In this document: positions 1-11,858 of the stretch, in pieces | How positions within the stretch are numbered: position 1 is the stretch's first letter | Layout: each line of letters begins with the position of its first letter | Source of the DNA: Neospora caninum Liverpool | Taxonomy: Eukaryota > Apicomplexa > Conoidasida > Eucoccidiorida > Sarcocystidae | Assembly: GCF_000208865.1 (NCBI RefSeq) | Contig: NC_018398.1 | Location: 2,232,001 to 2,296,000 of the forward strand | Reading direction: 5' to 3' | Length of the DNA stretch: 64,000 nucleotides | Made by a program: the position numbers and the translations under genes | The notes under the pieces: generated by a model | Databases searched by the model: none | Seen by the model: only the letters and a program-made list of their open reading frames with translations | Told to the model about the DNA's origin: nothing

Positions 1-3000
1 CCTCGCACCCGGCAGGCGACGATCCGTCCAGAGAAGGAGTCAAAGAAAAACGAGGCGAAGAGGACGGAGAAGAAGTGTTGTGCGGAGGGCAGCAGAGGCG
101 GTGTGGACGCGACGGGAGACAGAGAAGGGCGGTGAACGCCGCATCCCATCGCCTGAAAGAGCGAAACGGGGATGAACGTGAGAGATGAAGCAAGTCCGCT
201 GCCGAGCTGGAGGTGAATTGGTTCTGCGAGGAGTGTTGCTATCAAACCCCGAAAGACGTAGGATCCACAGAAAGGCGAGACGGGCTGCGAAGAAGCCGAG
301 TTCATAAGCGGACGAGGGACAACAAGCGGAAAAGGAAAAGGGAGAAAAGGAAGAACCGTGGAAACGAGGAAACGCGACCGTGACAAGACGTGGGGGGGAG
401 AGAAAGAAGATATAACTCCGAGGGGCGTCTCCTACCCAAGGATGGACAGAGGCGACAAGGAATGGCGACGGCACAGAGAGCGCCCTCGACATGATCGACA
501 CATTGTCGAGAGAGCAAGAGAGAACATTGGCGTCGCCGTAAAACCCATTTTTCCTTCCGCCATGTGTCCTTCTCTGGGGGAAACTGCCACCTGAGCGTGT
601 GTGTTTGCTTCCGGCACACACCCCGTCTCGGTAGAACTCGCGCAGAGAACTTCTTCTTCAGTTGGTATTCGCTGGGCCGTCCTGTGCTCCGGCACAGTCT
701 CGCATGTCTCCCCGGAACCCAGGAGTTCCGAGAGAAGTATTGCGGCGGTTTCCATTTGTTCAGGTTACCTCGAAACAGCCGGTAGGCTTTTCCGCGCGTC
801 GCGCCAAACGCGGATGCTGCCGTCTGCGCCTGCCGTCGCCAGTAACGCCTCGTGCGCGAGACGCAGCCCTTTCGCGTGTTGTCTCTCCGGGAAAATTCCA
901 GCGGGACTAGAAGAAAGAGAGGAAGACGATGACGAGCTTGTGGCGAGAGCTTCAGCGTTAAGGTCGGCGAAGGAAGAGACAAGAGGGGCGACGCCGACGA
1001 TGTCTGCGGCATGCAGGTCGAGGAGCTGAGCACACAAGGCAAGAAATGGGGAGGCGACGGCGTGGAGCAGGGAAACCAAAAGTATTTCGCAACGCGTCTT
1101 TTAAACTATACAGACTTCGGCGTATACACTGGAATCGACCTTCTGTTTGATCACCGAATGCATGATCTCTTGTGGGGGAGCAAAGCGTGGTGCACATACG
1201 CACATGCACGCGTACGTGTATATACAGGAAGATGCATACGCATGCGCATGTACATAAAAATAAATATATATATATATATTTATATCTAGATATTTATATC
1301 TATGTATATGTATATCGACTGGTGTGATTTATGTTCTATCAATGTCTCCCCGACGTGTCCTCTTTACTCGGTGACTCGGATTCACTCGCCTGCCTCCCCT
1401 TGCTGATCTGTTTGTCTCTACGAGCAAGGAAAGGGGTGTCCGTCTAAGGCACAGCCTGGCAATCTCTGCTGGCAGATGGCCCCCTTCGATTCAACCTGTG
1501 TCCGTGTGTTTCGTACCATCACGAGGGCGTTTGTGACCGGGTTGTAGCTCCAGAAGGCGCCCGCGAGGTCCTCGATCAGCCAGTTTGCGGGCGCAGACGA
1601 ACTAGGGACGTGGCAAACGTGAACGCGCATCGCATGCAGAACACAGTTGATTTCGCAGCCGGCAAGGCCATCGAACCTCCCACGTATGTGCCTATGCACA
1701 CTCGGGCCTAGGAGCCCGACTCCAACGCCGCTACCACCTCATGGCTTTATCTCTTCTCTCGTTTGTCTCCTTTCTTCCTCTCGCATCTTTTCTGTTCTTC
1801 CTCTCTGGTCCTGTCACTTTTCTTCCTCTCTCTCCCTTTCTCTCTTTTTCTCTCTCTCTTTCGCTCTCTTCCCCGTTCTCGCCTCTCCCCCTGCTTCGAT
1901 CTCGCCTTTACCGGAACTTGACGTATACTATGGTGCGACTCGTAGCCCAGATTTGCTTTCGCCGCTTTCGCAGCCGTCTCCCCTCTCGCAAGTTCGGCCC
2001 TTCCTCTGTAGTCCCCAGCCGCCCCTCTCCCGCAGCCCGCTGACCCCCAGCAGACCGCCGCGACATTTCGCCGAAGCCAGCGCGGAGACATCGTCTTCGC
2101 GGGGTTTGGGCTGCGCAGCCGCTCTCAATCGTCTGCAACTTTCCGCCGTGTTTTGTCACTCCCGCAACACAAAACTGTCGCGTATACTGAGACGTCAAGA
2201 GGGCACAGACCGAATACGGGATGACTACAGTCACCTGTACATCGAACTGGGTACTCGGGTCTTCCTGTGAGACGCTGCCCCCCCGACTGAGGACGGCTAA
2301 TCAGCGACACTTTCCGTCTCGCGACGCGTATGCGCGTATGACCTCAAACGGCCAGAAGGCACAGGATCCACAGAGGACCACGGGCCCTGAGGCCGAACAC
2401 GCGATACAGCCGGGATGCGCGTTGAGTACCCTCGCTGGTTTCCCCCTTCTCACTTGGCATGTGGAGAGGGACAAGGCGCCTTCACTGCAATGTGTCGGAT
2501 GCCCCGGCCGTCGGGAAGGCTGACCCATCGGAGAAGAGGCACAGCCGCCTCGAGCTTGTGCGCGTCCACCCCTTCTGCCGCAGTGAGGATGGCTTCCAGA
2601 GACCACCTGAGGAAGTCGCACAGACAAAAACACGCGGCAACTTCGAGTGTCCAGTTCCCTGCCGTATCGCGCTGCAGTCTCTGGTTTTCTACGCGTGCAG
2701 ACTGTCCCTCTCTCCTGTGCAATTTGCGACAGCAGAAAACCCCAGGCCGAAAGACAGCGGCGTTGTGCGTTGGAAACCAATCTCCACAAAACAGAGGCGC
2801 TCTTGTATGAAAGTATGTTGGCAAATCATGGTCTCTGTGGTGTGCATCCGTCAATGCGACCACACAAGCGGCCTCGAATCGTTTTGTGTACGCACCTGCA
2901 TCTAAATCATGTAACATATACGTAGGCACATTAACATATGCATAAATGTGTATGTGCTTATATACATATTTATATATATATATATATATATATATGTATA

Positions 3001-6000
3001 GACACGTAGGCATTTTTCTTAGGCGCTCTTGTGGTGGCTGCGTGGCCGTGATTTTACCATTTGATATGTCCGTCGTGTCCTGCAGAGACGATTTTGTCTG
3101 GGTCTTTGGGGTCTTTGAAAACACTGCATATGGGGCCGGCATGGCAGCTGACGCCTTTAAAGACCACTTCCCTTTCGATTTGTGGTTCTCGCCATCCGTC
3201 TTTCTCGCGCCCCTCCGCGCCGTTTCCGAGATGCCCCGGACCGAGCCCCGGCGCAGAGCTCAGGAGACTCGTCTTTCTGCTGCCTCGCCGCCCGTCTCCT
3301 GCAACGGCGACGGCGTTGAACTTGGAAGACGCTCGGCGTCCACGGTCGCCTCCCCAGTTCGGCTTCTCTTCGCGCGCCACCGACTGCCTTTTTCTGCTCG
3401 AGGGCCAGAGAGGCGTCTTTTCCGCGGGGCTTGGCCCAGACGCTGACGAAGCAGCGGAGCTGAACAGGCTTCCAGGCAGGCCTCCAGGCGAAGACACAGC
3501 CGCCGGCGACGCAGGCTCGCCGCTCTCATCTCGCCCAGCCTTCTCAGACGGCGCGTCCACGCTGGAGACAACAGTCGCCACGGCCTGCTTCACCTCGGCC
3601 TTGAGGAGACACCCCTGCGGATGCCGCAAAGACCAAACAGAGAAAAACGAAAGCAGAGTGGGCGGGAGAGGAGACAAACAGAAAGTGGGGCCCTGACAAA
3701 GGGGGCCGCCACGAGGGGAGCAGGAACGGGGACGTGCGGGGCCAAGTGGAAAAGGACAAGAGAATCGAGGATGCGAGGCACAGGGAAAACAAGCAGCCAA
3801 AAAATGAAGAAGGGACGATCCTGGGAGGCGAACGGACGCTTTTTGTTGGCAGCGATCGGTCTCTGGCATTTCCCCGTCGAGCCCCTCGACACGTGCGCGC
3901 TGTGGGTTGGTATCGGTGCAGTGCTGGAAACTTCCCCAGAACCTCCTGTAGGATTCTCTGTTCTCTCGCAGAGACACCTTTGGCTGGTCTCTCTCCCAGC
4001 TTCTTCCAACGCGTTGTTCTCACTTCCCAGACGAGCAGCTGGCCGTACTCGGAGCCTGCGAGCAGCCATCCATCTGCCAAGTCGACGAAGCCCTGAACAT
4101 CGGAGAGCTCGACGGCTCCGAATTTGCAGGCTTGGCCCTGAAGAGAGAACCCAGGCGAAACGCCGAACTCGACAGAACTTGCGAGACTTAAAACATCTCC
4201 ATGCCCCCAGCAAGCCAGCAACCAGGGATACAGACGTAAGTAAAGATACATGCCTATAGAGACACAGATGGAGCGATAGAGAGGCATAGAGACTGAGATA
4301 GAAACAGAGAGATGTGGAGAGATATAGAGAGAGATACACGCATAGATATCGGTATACTTAGGGGCAGACCGATGTAGACAGCTGTAAACAAGGATATACT
4401 GGCGTATATATTTCTGATATACTCTGAGGCTATTCGAATACGGTTCTATGTGCAAAACGATGTGCACAAGTAAGTAAAGAGGCGAATGGATTTCGGGAGA
4501 TGGAACGGTCGAGGGCCGCAGAGAGACGCGTGAAGAGAAGTCGATGCCCGCACGGGCTGGCCATTGCCCTCGTCCCGATAAACTAAAGTTCCGCTTAAAC
4601 TGAAGGGTCAATTAGGTACACACCGTGCAACGATTCATTTTGGGATAGTGTACAACTGAACAGTGCGAAGATAGATTCTCAGAAGGCAAATTTGTCTTTA
4701 TCTGTCTTGCCTTTGTATATGGTCGAGTGCACAAAACTTTGCGCAGATGGATGAAGGAAATAGAAATTCCCGCAAAATTCTTCAGCTGACTCTCCATCGA
4801 ACGCTTCATACACATATATGCATCTACATGTATGTATATCAATGTTCTTGTGGGGCTGTACCAGTCTGTATGTGTGTGTGTAAGCACGGCGTTTGTAATT
4901 CAGATCTTGTCTCCGTCGCCGGCCCCAGAAGCATGCGAGTCGTCGCCTGTCGGGACCTCAGGGGCGCGGCGCGACACCCGGGCCGACGCCCGACGGATTA
5001 CCTGCAATTTCAAACCGGTGAAAGTCTTGGCGACGTTCCAGAGCTTTACGTGACGAGCGCCGGATGTGGTCAACTGGAAGGGGAAGAGGGAGGACCTAGG
5101 GAGACAGTCAAACCGGAGAGGAGCGGCGGAACAAGGGAGATAAGAAAAACAGGGCGAGAGATAAGGCAAACAGGAGAGAGATCTTAAAGGGAAACGCGAA
5201 TGGGGCGAGTGCCTGGAGAGACGAGCAAGGCAGAGAAAGCGAGACTGGAAGGACAGCGTAGAAATGAGAGGAAAGACGGCGAGTCGTTGCCGGGGAGAGG
5301 TCGATTGAACGAGGGGAACGTGATTTTCGTCGGACGCCTTTCTCTCGGAGTGTCGATCGATAGGGCCGGGGCTGGTCGGATCTCCATTTTTGATCGCGAA
5401 ACAATGGACGCAACCGCAGTATATGCGAACGCGACTACTCGCGGGAAAAGGCAGGAAAGGGCGGGAGGACTTGCGGGAGTCGAAACCCCGACGAAAAGGG
5501 GACACCCGCACGGCGTCAACCGTGACTTACCATTTAACTGTGTAGACCTCCTGAGCACTTGCTTTGAATCGCAGCAGAGCCGCACCTTGCTCAACATCCC
5601 ACAGTGTGAGATAGAAGTCCGGGGCGCAACCGACGGAAGCCAACAAAACGGAGGAGCTCAAACTCATCTGCGACGCTTCCTCTTTCCGCGTACTTGCACC
5701 AAGAGAGGGAGCAGCATCCGAAGGAGAAGAAGCTGAGGCGGGGGTGATGGAGAGGATTGCGTCTTCGTCTGGTGATGAGGGATTTCGCCTGTCAACTGAG
5801 TGTGTGAAGTCTCCAGAGCTCACTTCTTGCGTGTGGTGGCTGGCCTCTGCTCCTGTTTCTCCGGCTTGCTTGGCCGGTGAATTGAAGGACGGAGGCGACG
5901 GGATCGGCGGTTCGCCGAGAGAGAACGCCCCGACAGAAGACTGGCGCTGACTTGTCTTTTTTTCTCGCGATGTGCCTTCTTCTGAGAGAGACCGCAACGG

Positions 6001-7744
6001 AGACGGACGAGAGAAATGAAAGAGAGTGCCCCAGAAAAGACAACGAGACGCTCGAGGAGAGGAAGCAAGCACACAAGGTGGCAAAGAAAGCGAAAGAAGA
6101 AGCAAACGGGAGCGGGGACAGAGGGCGAAGAACGACAGGACCCCAGAAGGAGACAGGAGACGAAAGAGGCGAACTGGGACAAGACAAGAAGAAGAAGCAC
6201 CGGGGCAGGGCGTCTCTAAAACCACGGATAGTTACGGTTTGCTCTGCTTGAAGGTGGAAACTCTGACTGATCCATGGCCTCTCGACCTTCACACAATACG
6301 TATGTGTTTAGATGTGCGAATACGTGTAGACAGCAGTTCTGCGGTGGTGACACCCCAAAGCGTGTCTGAACAGAAAGCCCGGAGGTTGAAAGACTGATCT
6401 GTCGTTTGCTTTCTCTACCTGATTGCTCTCCAGCCTCTGAGTCAACAGACACACTCTGGAAACACTCGCATCCTCGGAAGGCGGCGCAGCTGTATCCCGT
6501 CGAGCTGCCGCCTCGCAGGCTCCGAAGATATTTGTATGTCCGCGTGCAGTAGATATGAATTGCTGCAGAAAATTTAAATTTAAAAAGTAGAACGCCCAGC
6601 CCTCAGAGTTTCCTGTAAACACCCAATGTGTTACGCCGAGAGGATACATGAATAAACGACTCAAATAGGTGTATTTCCATTTTTTCGTGCAATGTATGTA
6701 CCTTTCGATGCCTTTAAACACTGCCCGCCGTTTAGTTGCATGCGAGTGCCACGCGTTAACTATTTTCGCTGAAACTGAATCGTCTATACGAAAGGCCGAA
6801 ATAGGTTTCTTTACGAAACTTGGAAACCAATCCTTTCAGGGGACAACACATCGGTGGTTTAACCTCGTTTGCGTTAAAGGCGAGTCAGTACACCGGAGCT
6901 CTAGAAATATGAGTAAGTGGAACAAATAAGTGGAACATATATGTATCGATATGTATAAATGCGTATGGTTCCACCTTGATGACGTCATGCCGATTGCTGT
7001 GCCTCCTTGCCTTCGAACATCGCGACAAAACGCAGGTTTCTGAGGAAGCTTACAGGGTGGCGCAGATTTGTTCCACTCGCAAACCGCCAGCAGTTGATGG
7101 TAGGTATCAACTGCGAGGGCTGAGACCCCGCCTTCCCCATTTTCTCCAGAAGCATAATGCAACACGAAGGAGTTTTGATCCGTCGACGATGCCAAGGCCG
7201 GATCCACGTTTGCCGAGCTCGAAGTCCTTCGACTCTTTCGCTCGGCTGCAAAGTCTGACTCTCCATTTCTCTTCACCTTTGGTTCTTCATCGTCCGTCGG
7301 CGGGCTGTTGATCCAGGGCGTCGCTTCCGTTTCGTCGGGAACGATGGCGTCCAAAAAAATCGGCTTTTTCCTGAGAGGTCCAGCTGAGAACGTTGCCGCG
7401 TAATCGGAGCCTTCGCCATGTGGCGCGGCTTCGGGCGTCGAGCTGGATCCCGTTTTCTTCAGGGGCTGTTTACCGGTCAAAAACCGGTGCACGACGACTT
7501 GCCTCCCAGACACAAAGACGAATGAATCCGCGTCCAGGACGCACGAGTTTGCGCGCCGCGGAAAGTCCACGCCGTGGCTTTGAAGAAAACGAAGCGGCTC
7601 AAAACGTGTTTCCTCGCTCTCTAGGAAACCACTGGTTTCGCGCTGGACAATTCTTGAGCCTCTGCTCCTCGTCGCAACATCTCCGGGCGAGCCCGCCCTA
7701 GACCTGTTGTTCCCGTCCAGTGCCATCCTTCGCTCGCTGTTCAT
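1..7744 (-). CDS. CFAP44: CFAP44 (WDR52)-like WD-repeat flagellar protein, 3' end off the left edge
   Basis: WD-repeat protein of the ciliary axoneme; in coccidians the only flagellated stage is the microgamete. Supported minus-strand exons: 7054-7744 (ATG at 7744, MNSERRMALDG), about 5531-5986, 5002-5095, 4024-4137, 3058-3614, 2454-2606, 1517-1601, 769-1025, then off the edge. Phases agree from 5531 to 769. Family signatures appear in the CFAP44 order: LLASVGCAPDFYLTLWDVEQ, QLTTSGARHVKLWN followed by TFTGLKLQ, then KFGAVELSDVQGFVDLADG with LLAGSEYGQLLVWE, DKIVSAGHDGHIKW, NWLIEDLAGAFW, and LLATAGADGSIRVW. Between 7054 and 5986 the segment matching 'YPSLK..LRGGT' is not resolved. A small exon near 6200-6290 is likely, and the acceptor of the ~5986 exon is uncertain. 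A further 5' exon is possible: ATG near 8497, then a GTAAGT donor near 8452. Insertions rich in Ser, Glu and Pro separate the WD blades. Confidence 0.82.
2968..2996. repeat. (TA)n microsatellite in a CFAP44 intron
   Basis: Uninterrupted TA dinucleotides followed by TGTATA. They lie in the intron between the 3058-3614 and 2454-2606 exons. Confidence 0.9.
4243..4360. repeat. Degenerate GATA/GAGA-rich tract in a CFAP44 intron
   Basis: Imperfect GATAGAGA/GAGATAGA units run through the CFAP44 intron upstream (on the minus strand) of the 4024-4137 exon. Similar tracts occur at about 29480-29560 and 53265-53420. All three are outside exons. Confidence 0.7.
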
Positions 7745-10700
7745 TTCTTCCTTTTTCCTTAGGAACCGACGCACAGAATCGGAACACGCTCAGGGGACGG
7801 AGACCCGCACACGCGCACTTTGTTGCGGCCAGAGCAGATCTCAAGTTTTGAAGAGCTGACTGCTTTCCTCGGAGTTGCGGGCATCCCCCCCGCGGCTGTC
7901 TTGCTTGGGGGCGAGAACCTCCAGTGGCTCCGTTATGAGAAAACAGCAGCAAACGAACAACGTGTTGATGCAGTGACAAACGTGCGCAAGTGCTCCCTCT
8001 TTGGAACGAGAGTCCCTTTCTACGGAAGGACAGTGGACTGGAGAGGAGGCGCAACACCGAAACGACAGATCGTGCAGAGAGGGCGTCTCGTGGCCATTCG
8101 TTTCGAGGAATGGGCCGAGGCGCCGAACGAGAGCGGTCGACTACACGTGTCAACTCAGGGCTTTGAAAGAGAGGGATCGTTTCATCGGCAGACTTGAGAG
8201 CGAGACCGCCCACCGCTATCGTGTGTGGAAACAAGGCGGGAACGGAGAAATAACCCTTGGCGGTGGGGCGGCGGCGATGCCGTACACTTGAGCGGAAGGA
8301 ACAGAGCTTGTGAATTCTGGGTTTGTGTGTGCATGGACGCAACGTCAAAGTACGATACGGCAGAAACCAAGCAGCGGGTTGTCGTCAAAAGACGCGGCGA
8401 CTGTGAGCGACAACGAGCTCCGCAGGTCCGGAAATATGACGCGTTTGACTTACCGTCAAGCGCCAAACAACAAAGATAAACGGGGCATCAGTCATCAAAT
8501 GGGGAAGAGACAGCTCCGAGAGAGAACTCCCCAGATTGTGTCGTAGTTTCGGGGATCCCTGGAACGCGTTCGAGGGACACTGTGGGATACCGAGGCGTCG
8601 TGCCTCGATCAGAGGAATTAGAGAGGGAAACTCGACACAAGTGAACGTGCTCTTGCTCCAAAAGTGATCTGAGCATGCGGCTTTCTAGCTCGTGAGAAAC
8701 GGAGGTCTTCTGCCTGAAGAACGGAAACCTCCAACACGATTCTCAGGTTTTTAACGGTGCCGCCTCTATACCAGGCCGTCGATCAGAGTTCTCTTGGCCG
8801 CCGGATTTAGCACCAGGCGTTTTTCGCCGTTGGCCTAGTACCGAAAGGAAAGGAAAACGCTGCTTCTTGGGTGGATTCATATCAAAATGCCCGTCCCTCC
8901 ACTTTCGTCTCACAACGTTACGATTCCTGGGACGCGTCTTCTCACGATCCACAGCTTGCGCTTTCTCGGTGTGTGAGAACTCTCGAGTCTGTTCTTTACG
9001 TAGGGAAAACCTAGAAAAGACAAAACCTTTCGCGGCGCTCGCAAGGTAAGGCAGGGGAATTGCTCAGTGTTTCCTTTCATAAGAGAAAGTCGCTTCTCTA
9101 CGAGTGATTTGTCGCAAAGAACGACTTTTCTGCGGTGGGGCGGCATGGAGCTTCCATTTCTTTCATTCTCGCAATCAAGCTTTGTCCGCAGGGACACTTT
9201 GCCAAAGAATACAGATAGATATGACGCGAGGTTCCTTGCCTTCTCACGCCGCAACACACAACAAAACTCTTTTCTGCAGGAACTCTACGCGATCTCAGTT
9301 TCCTACTTACACAACACACTGACTTACCTGTCTTCCAGTGCTGTGGAACGCCTGGCTCTCCATTTCCTGCGAGAACCCTTCATGGCGCTCCTCGGAACAA
9401 ACAACCGGAAAAGTGCTACGGTTGTTCGAACGCCTTCTGCGGGTATGGCCGCCGTCTTGGTCGAGAGTCATTTTGATTGCCAAGTTCTCGACAGACGGCA
9501 AATCCCTTTCGTTTCTGGAGCGCGATGAGTTTAATGCGAGCAACATGCTGATGATTTTGTCACTATTTTCACCGGAACTCTACGCTGGTACCCGTCCTGG
9601 AACGTTTGTAGCAAGTGAAATCACCCCAGTGTGCTTGGATAGCCATTCCTGAGGTGCCTGACAATCGGTGCAAGACACAAGAGACAGATCCACTACCTCT
9701 TTGAGAAATTCAGTTGAATCTCCAAGTCTCAGTTCGGTTTTTCTGGGTTGGAGCGGGGCACACACTATGAAACCAAGGCTGAGAGTAAACCAGACTCTCT
9801 AACAGACCACGACAGACTTTCCTTTCACAGACCCATGAGACAAGGAAAAAATCGGGCGCTCAGGGAAGAAACAACACCTGGACTAAAGCAGGCAGAAGCC
9901 CTCCTAAAATACGCTGAGCCTCGATGTCGTCCACGGTTTGGTTCCGCGATGCCTCACTTTCGGGCATAGGAGCCTGGGGATTCATCAGCACGCTTTCTAG
10001 CCTTAAAAAATATAGACGGAACCCCGTGCAATCGATAAGTCAAGGCTCGGTAGATCGGCGGAGCGAGGTCGGCATTCTAGAGTTGAAATAAACTCGACGT
10101 GATCACCAACGGAACCCCATATGCGGGTGTACATATGCATATGTCGAGGTTCGTGAAGACGCCTGTACAGTCTGCCAATGGAAAAAGAGATATGCTTATC
10201 TGTAAGGAATGGCACTAAGGTACTAGGATCTACGAGGACATGCCCCAGGATTTCCAGGGAGACGGCCAGAATTCCAAAGGACACGAAACAGGCGTTTCCT
10301 GACACCTGTACACGAAGAAGTGCGCACCGTATGCACATCTCCAGGGTTGGGCCCATGCCGGAAGAAATTATACAACAAATTCTTTGCGTATATGCATTAC
10401 GTGTACCGCATCCCAAACCCATGACGCATTTGTATGCTCATGAATGTGTGTCGACGCTAATTCGCGTACGCGATTGTGCCGTCTCTGACCAGCATGGGGA
10501 TTTCCACGTTCAGAGTTACGGCTTCGACTAGTTTCCTGGCTGCACCGATAAAACGATGCCTAACGCCCGTCCCCCGTTTTCGCCAGGTGCGTGCCCGCCT
10601 TTCAGCTTCTGGCTCTTTGCTCCTTTTCATTCCCCCCTTTTTTCGTGTGTTCTGTGTGTTGTATTGTGCATTTCATGACTGCCGCGGGAAGAGCACCAGA

Positions 10701-11858
10701 TTCAGCCTTGTCCAGCATATCTCGAACAACCCATTTTCATTATATTGAAGCATGGCGGCCAGTTTTTTCTACTTCTACAGGAGGAATCATCTTAACTGCG
10801 TTCTGCTCACACACGAGAACTTTGGATCTGGTAAACCCGGACATTCCAGGCAGAAAAAGTTCGATAGTACTGTCGTGTCATCCAAGTAGCCCAGACCCCC
10901 ATTCTGGCATTGGTGAAAAGCCTCGTCGATTCATTTGTTGCTTTCATTCGTCTCATTCCATGCTCGAGATTCCTTTTGCCGTGGCAGTGGCGCTCAGTGT
11001 GACACAACAACGAAATGCGTCCATCCCCTAAGAATCACCGACTGCTGCAGGCTCCAGAGATGTTCCCAAGCTCAAATGTTCTTTAAGGAATGGCCCTCAA
11101 ACAAAAAGAAATTCGAAACAGACTGCAAGAGTCTGAGACCATCAGACGATCGCGTTCGACCGTACATGTCCCCAAAAGGGGAGAAAACCTCCAAACGTAC
11201 ACTGTGTTAAACCATCACCATTCAGGCTAGAATCCATGCAGGGCCGCCGTTCGAAACGTCCCCTTCTATTTTGCCTTTTCCCATGCCAATGAAGACACAC
11301 TCCCGAGTTTTGCGTGTACACATTTACTCGCAGTCCCCAGGAAACAAATAGTTGGAGTGACTCTCCAACGCCATCTTTTCCCCGTGCCTCGCCCTCTCTC
11401 CAGTCGCCTCGACGCTCTTCTCTGCAGACATTTCTACTCGCGACACCTCCAGGCTCGCCGCACATATACACATACATCTGCACATGTATATACTTCTGTT
11501 CAAATATTATATAGATATATACACGTGTGAGAGTGTGTAGCCGCGTGCCGCTTACACCTACCGAGTTTGACAAATGAGTCACACGCAGCTGCATCACACC
11601 AGTTGCCTGCGGATGTACCTGAGGACGTCTCTCACTAACCTGTGTATGTGTATGTACACCCTAGACAAATACATATAAGCTACGCCTTTCACGGATGGGA
11701 CATCGGGGATCGCCGCTTCGCACGTCTCTCTGTTCCTCGTATTCTCCACTCAGCGCTCTTTGTCTCGCGGCCGTTCAAGCTTCCAGGATGTCCTGGTCGT
11801 TTCTTCTCTCCCACCTTGGCTCTCTTTTTCCCGCACATTCCGGGACCCCTTCGCCTTC
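7745..11858. other. Gene-free stretch between two minus-strand genes
   Basis: No open frame here has protein-like composition or a recognisable motif. It should hold the promoter and 5' UTR of CFAP44 and the 3' UTR of the 11859-15180 gene. A possible leader exon for CFAP44 lies near 8455-8497 (MTDAPFIFVVWRLT, then a GTAAGT donor). A small TA/CATATG-rich patch sits at about 10115-10145, and another TA-rich patch at 11465-11525. The longest plus-strand frame (9067-9528) does not look like a real exon. Confidence 0.5.

Noticed and set aside
9067..9528. A 153-codon plus-strand frame in the 4.1-kb gap
   Set aside because: No conserved motif, no good flanking splice sites, and composition unlike the nearby exons.
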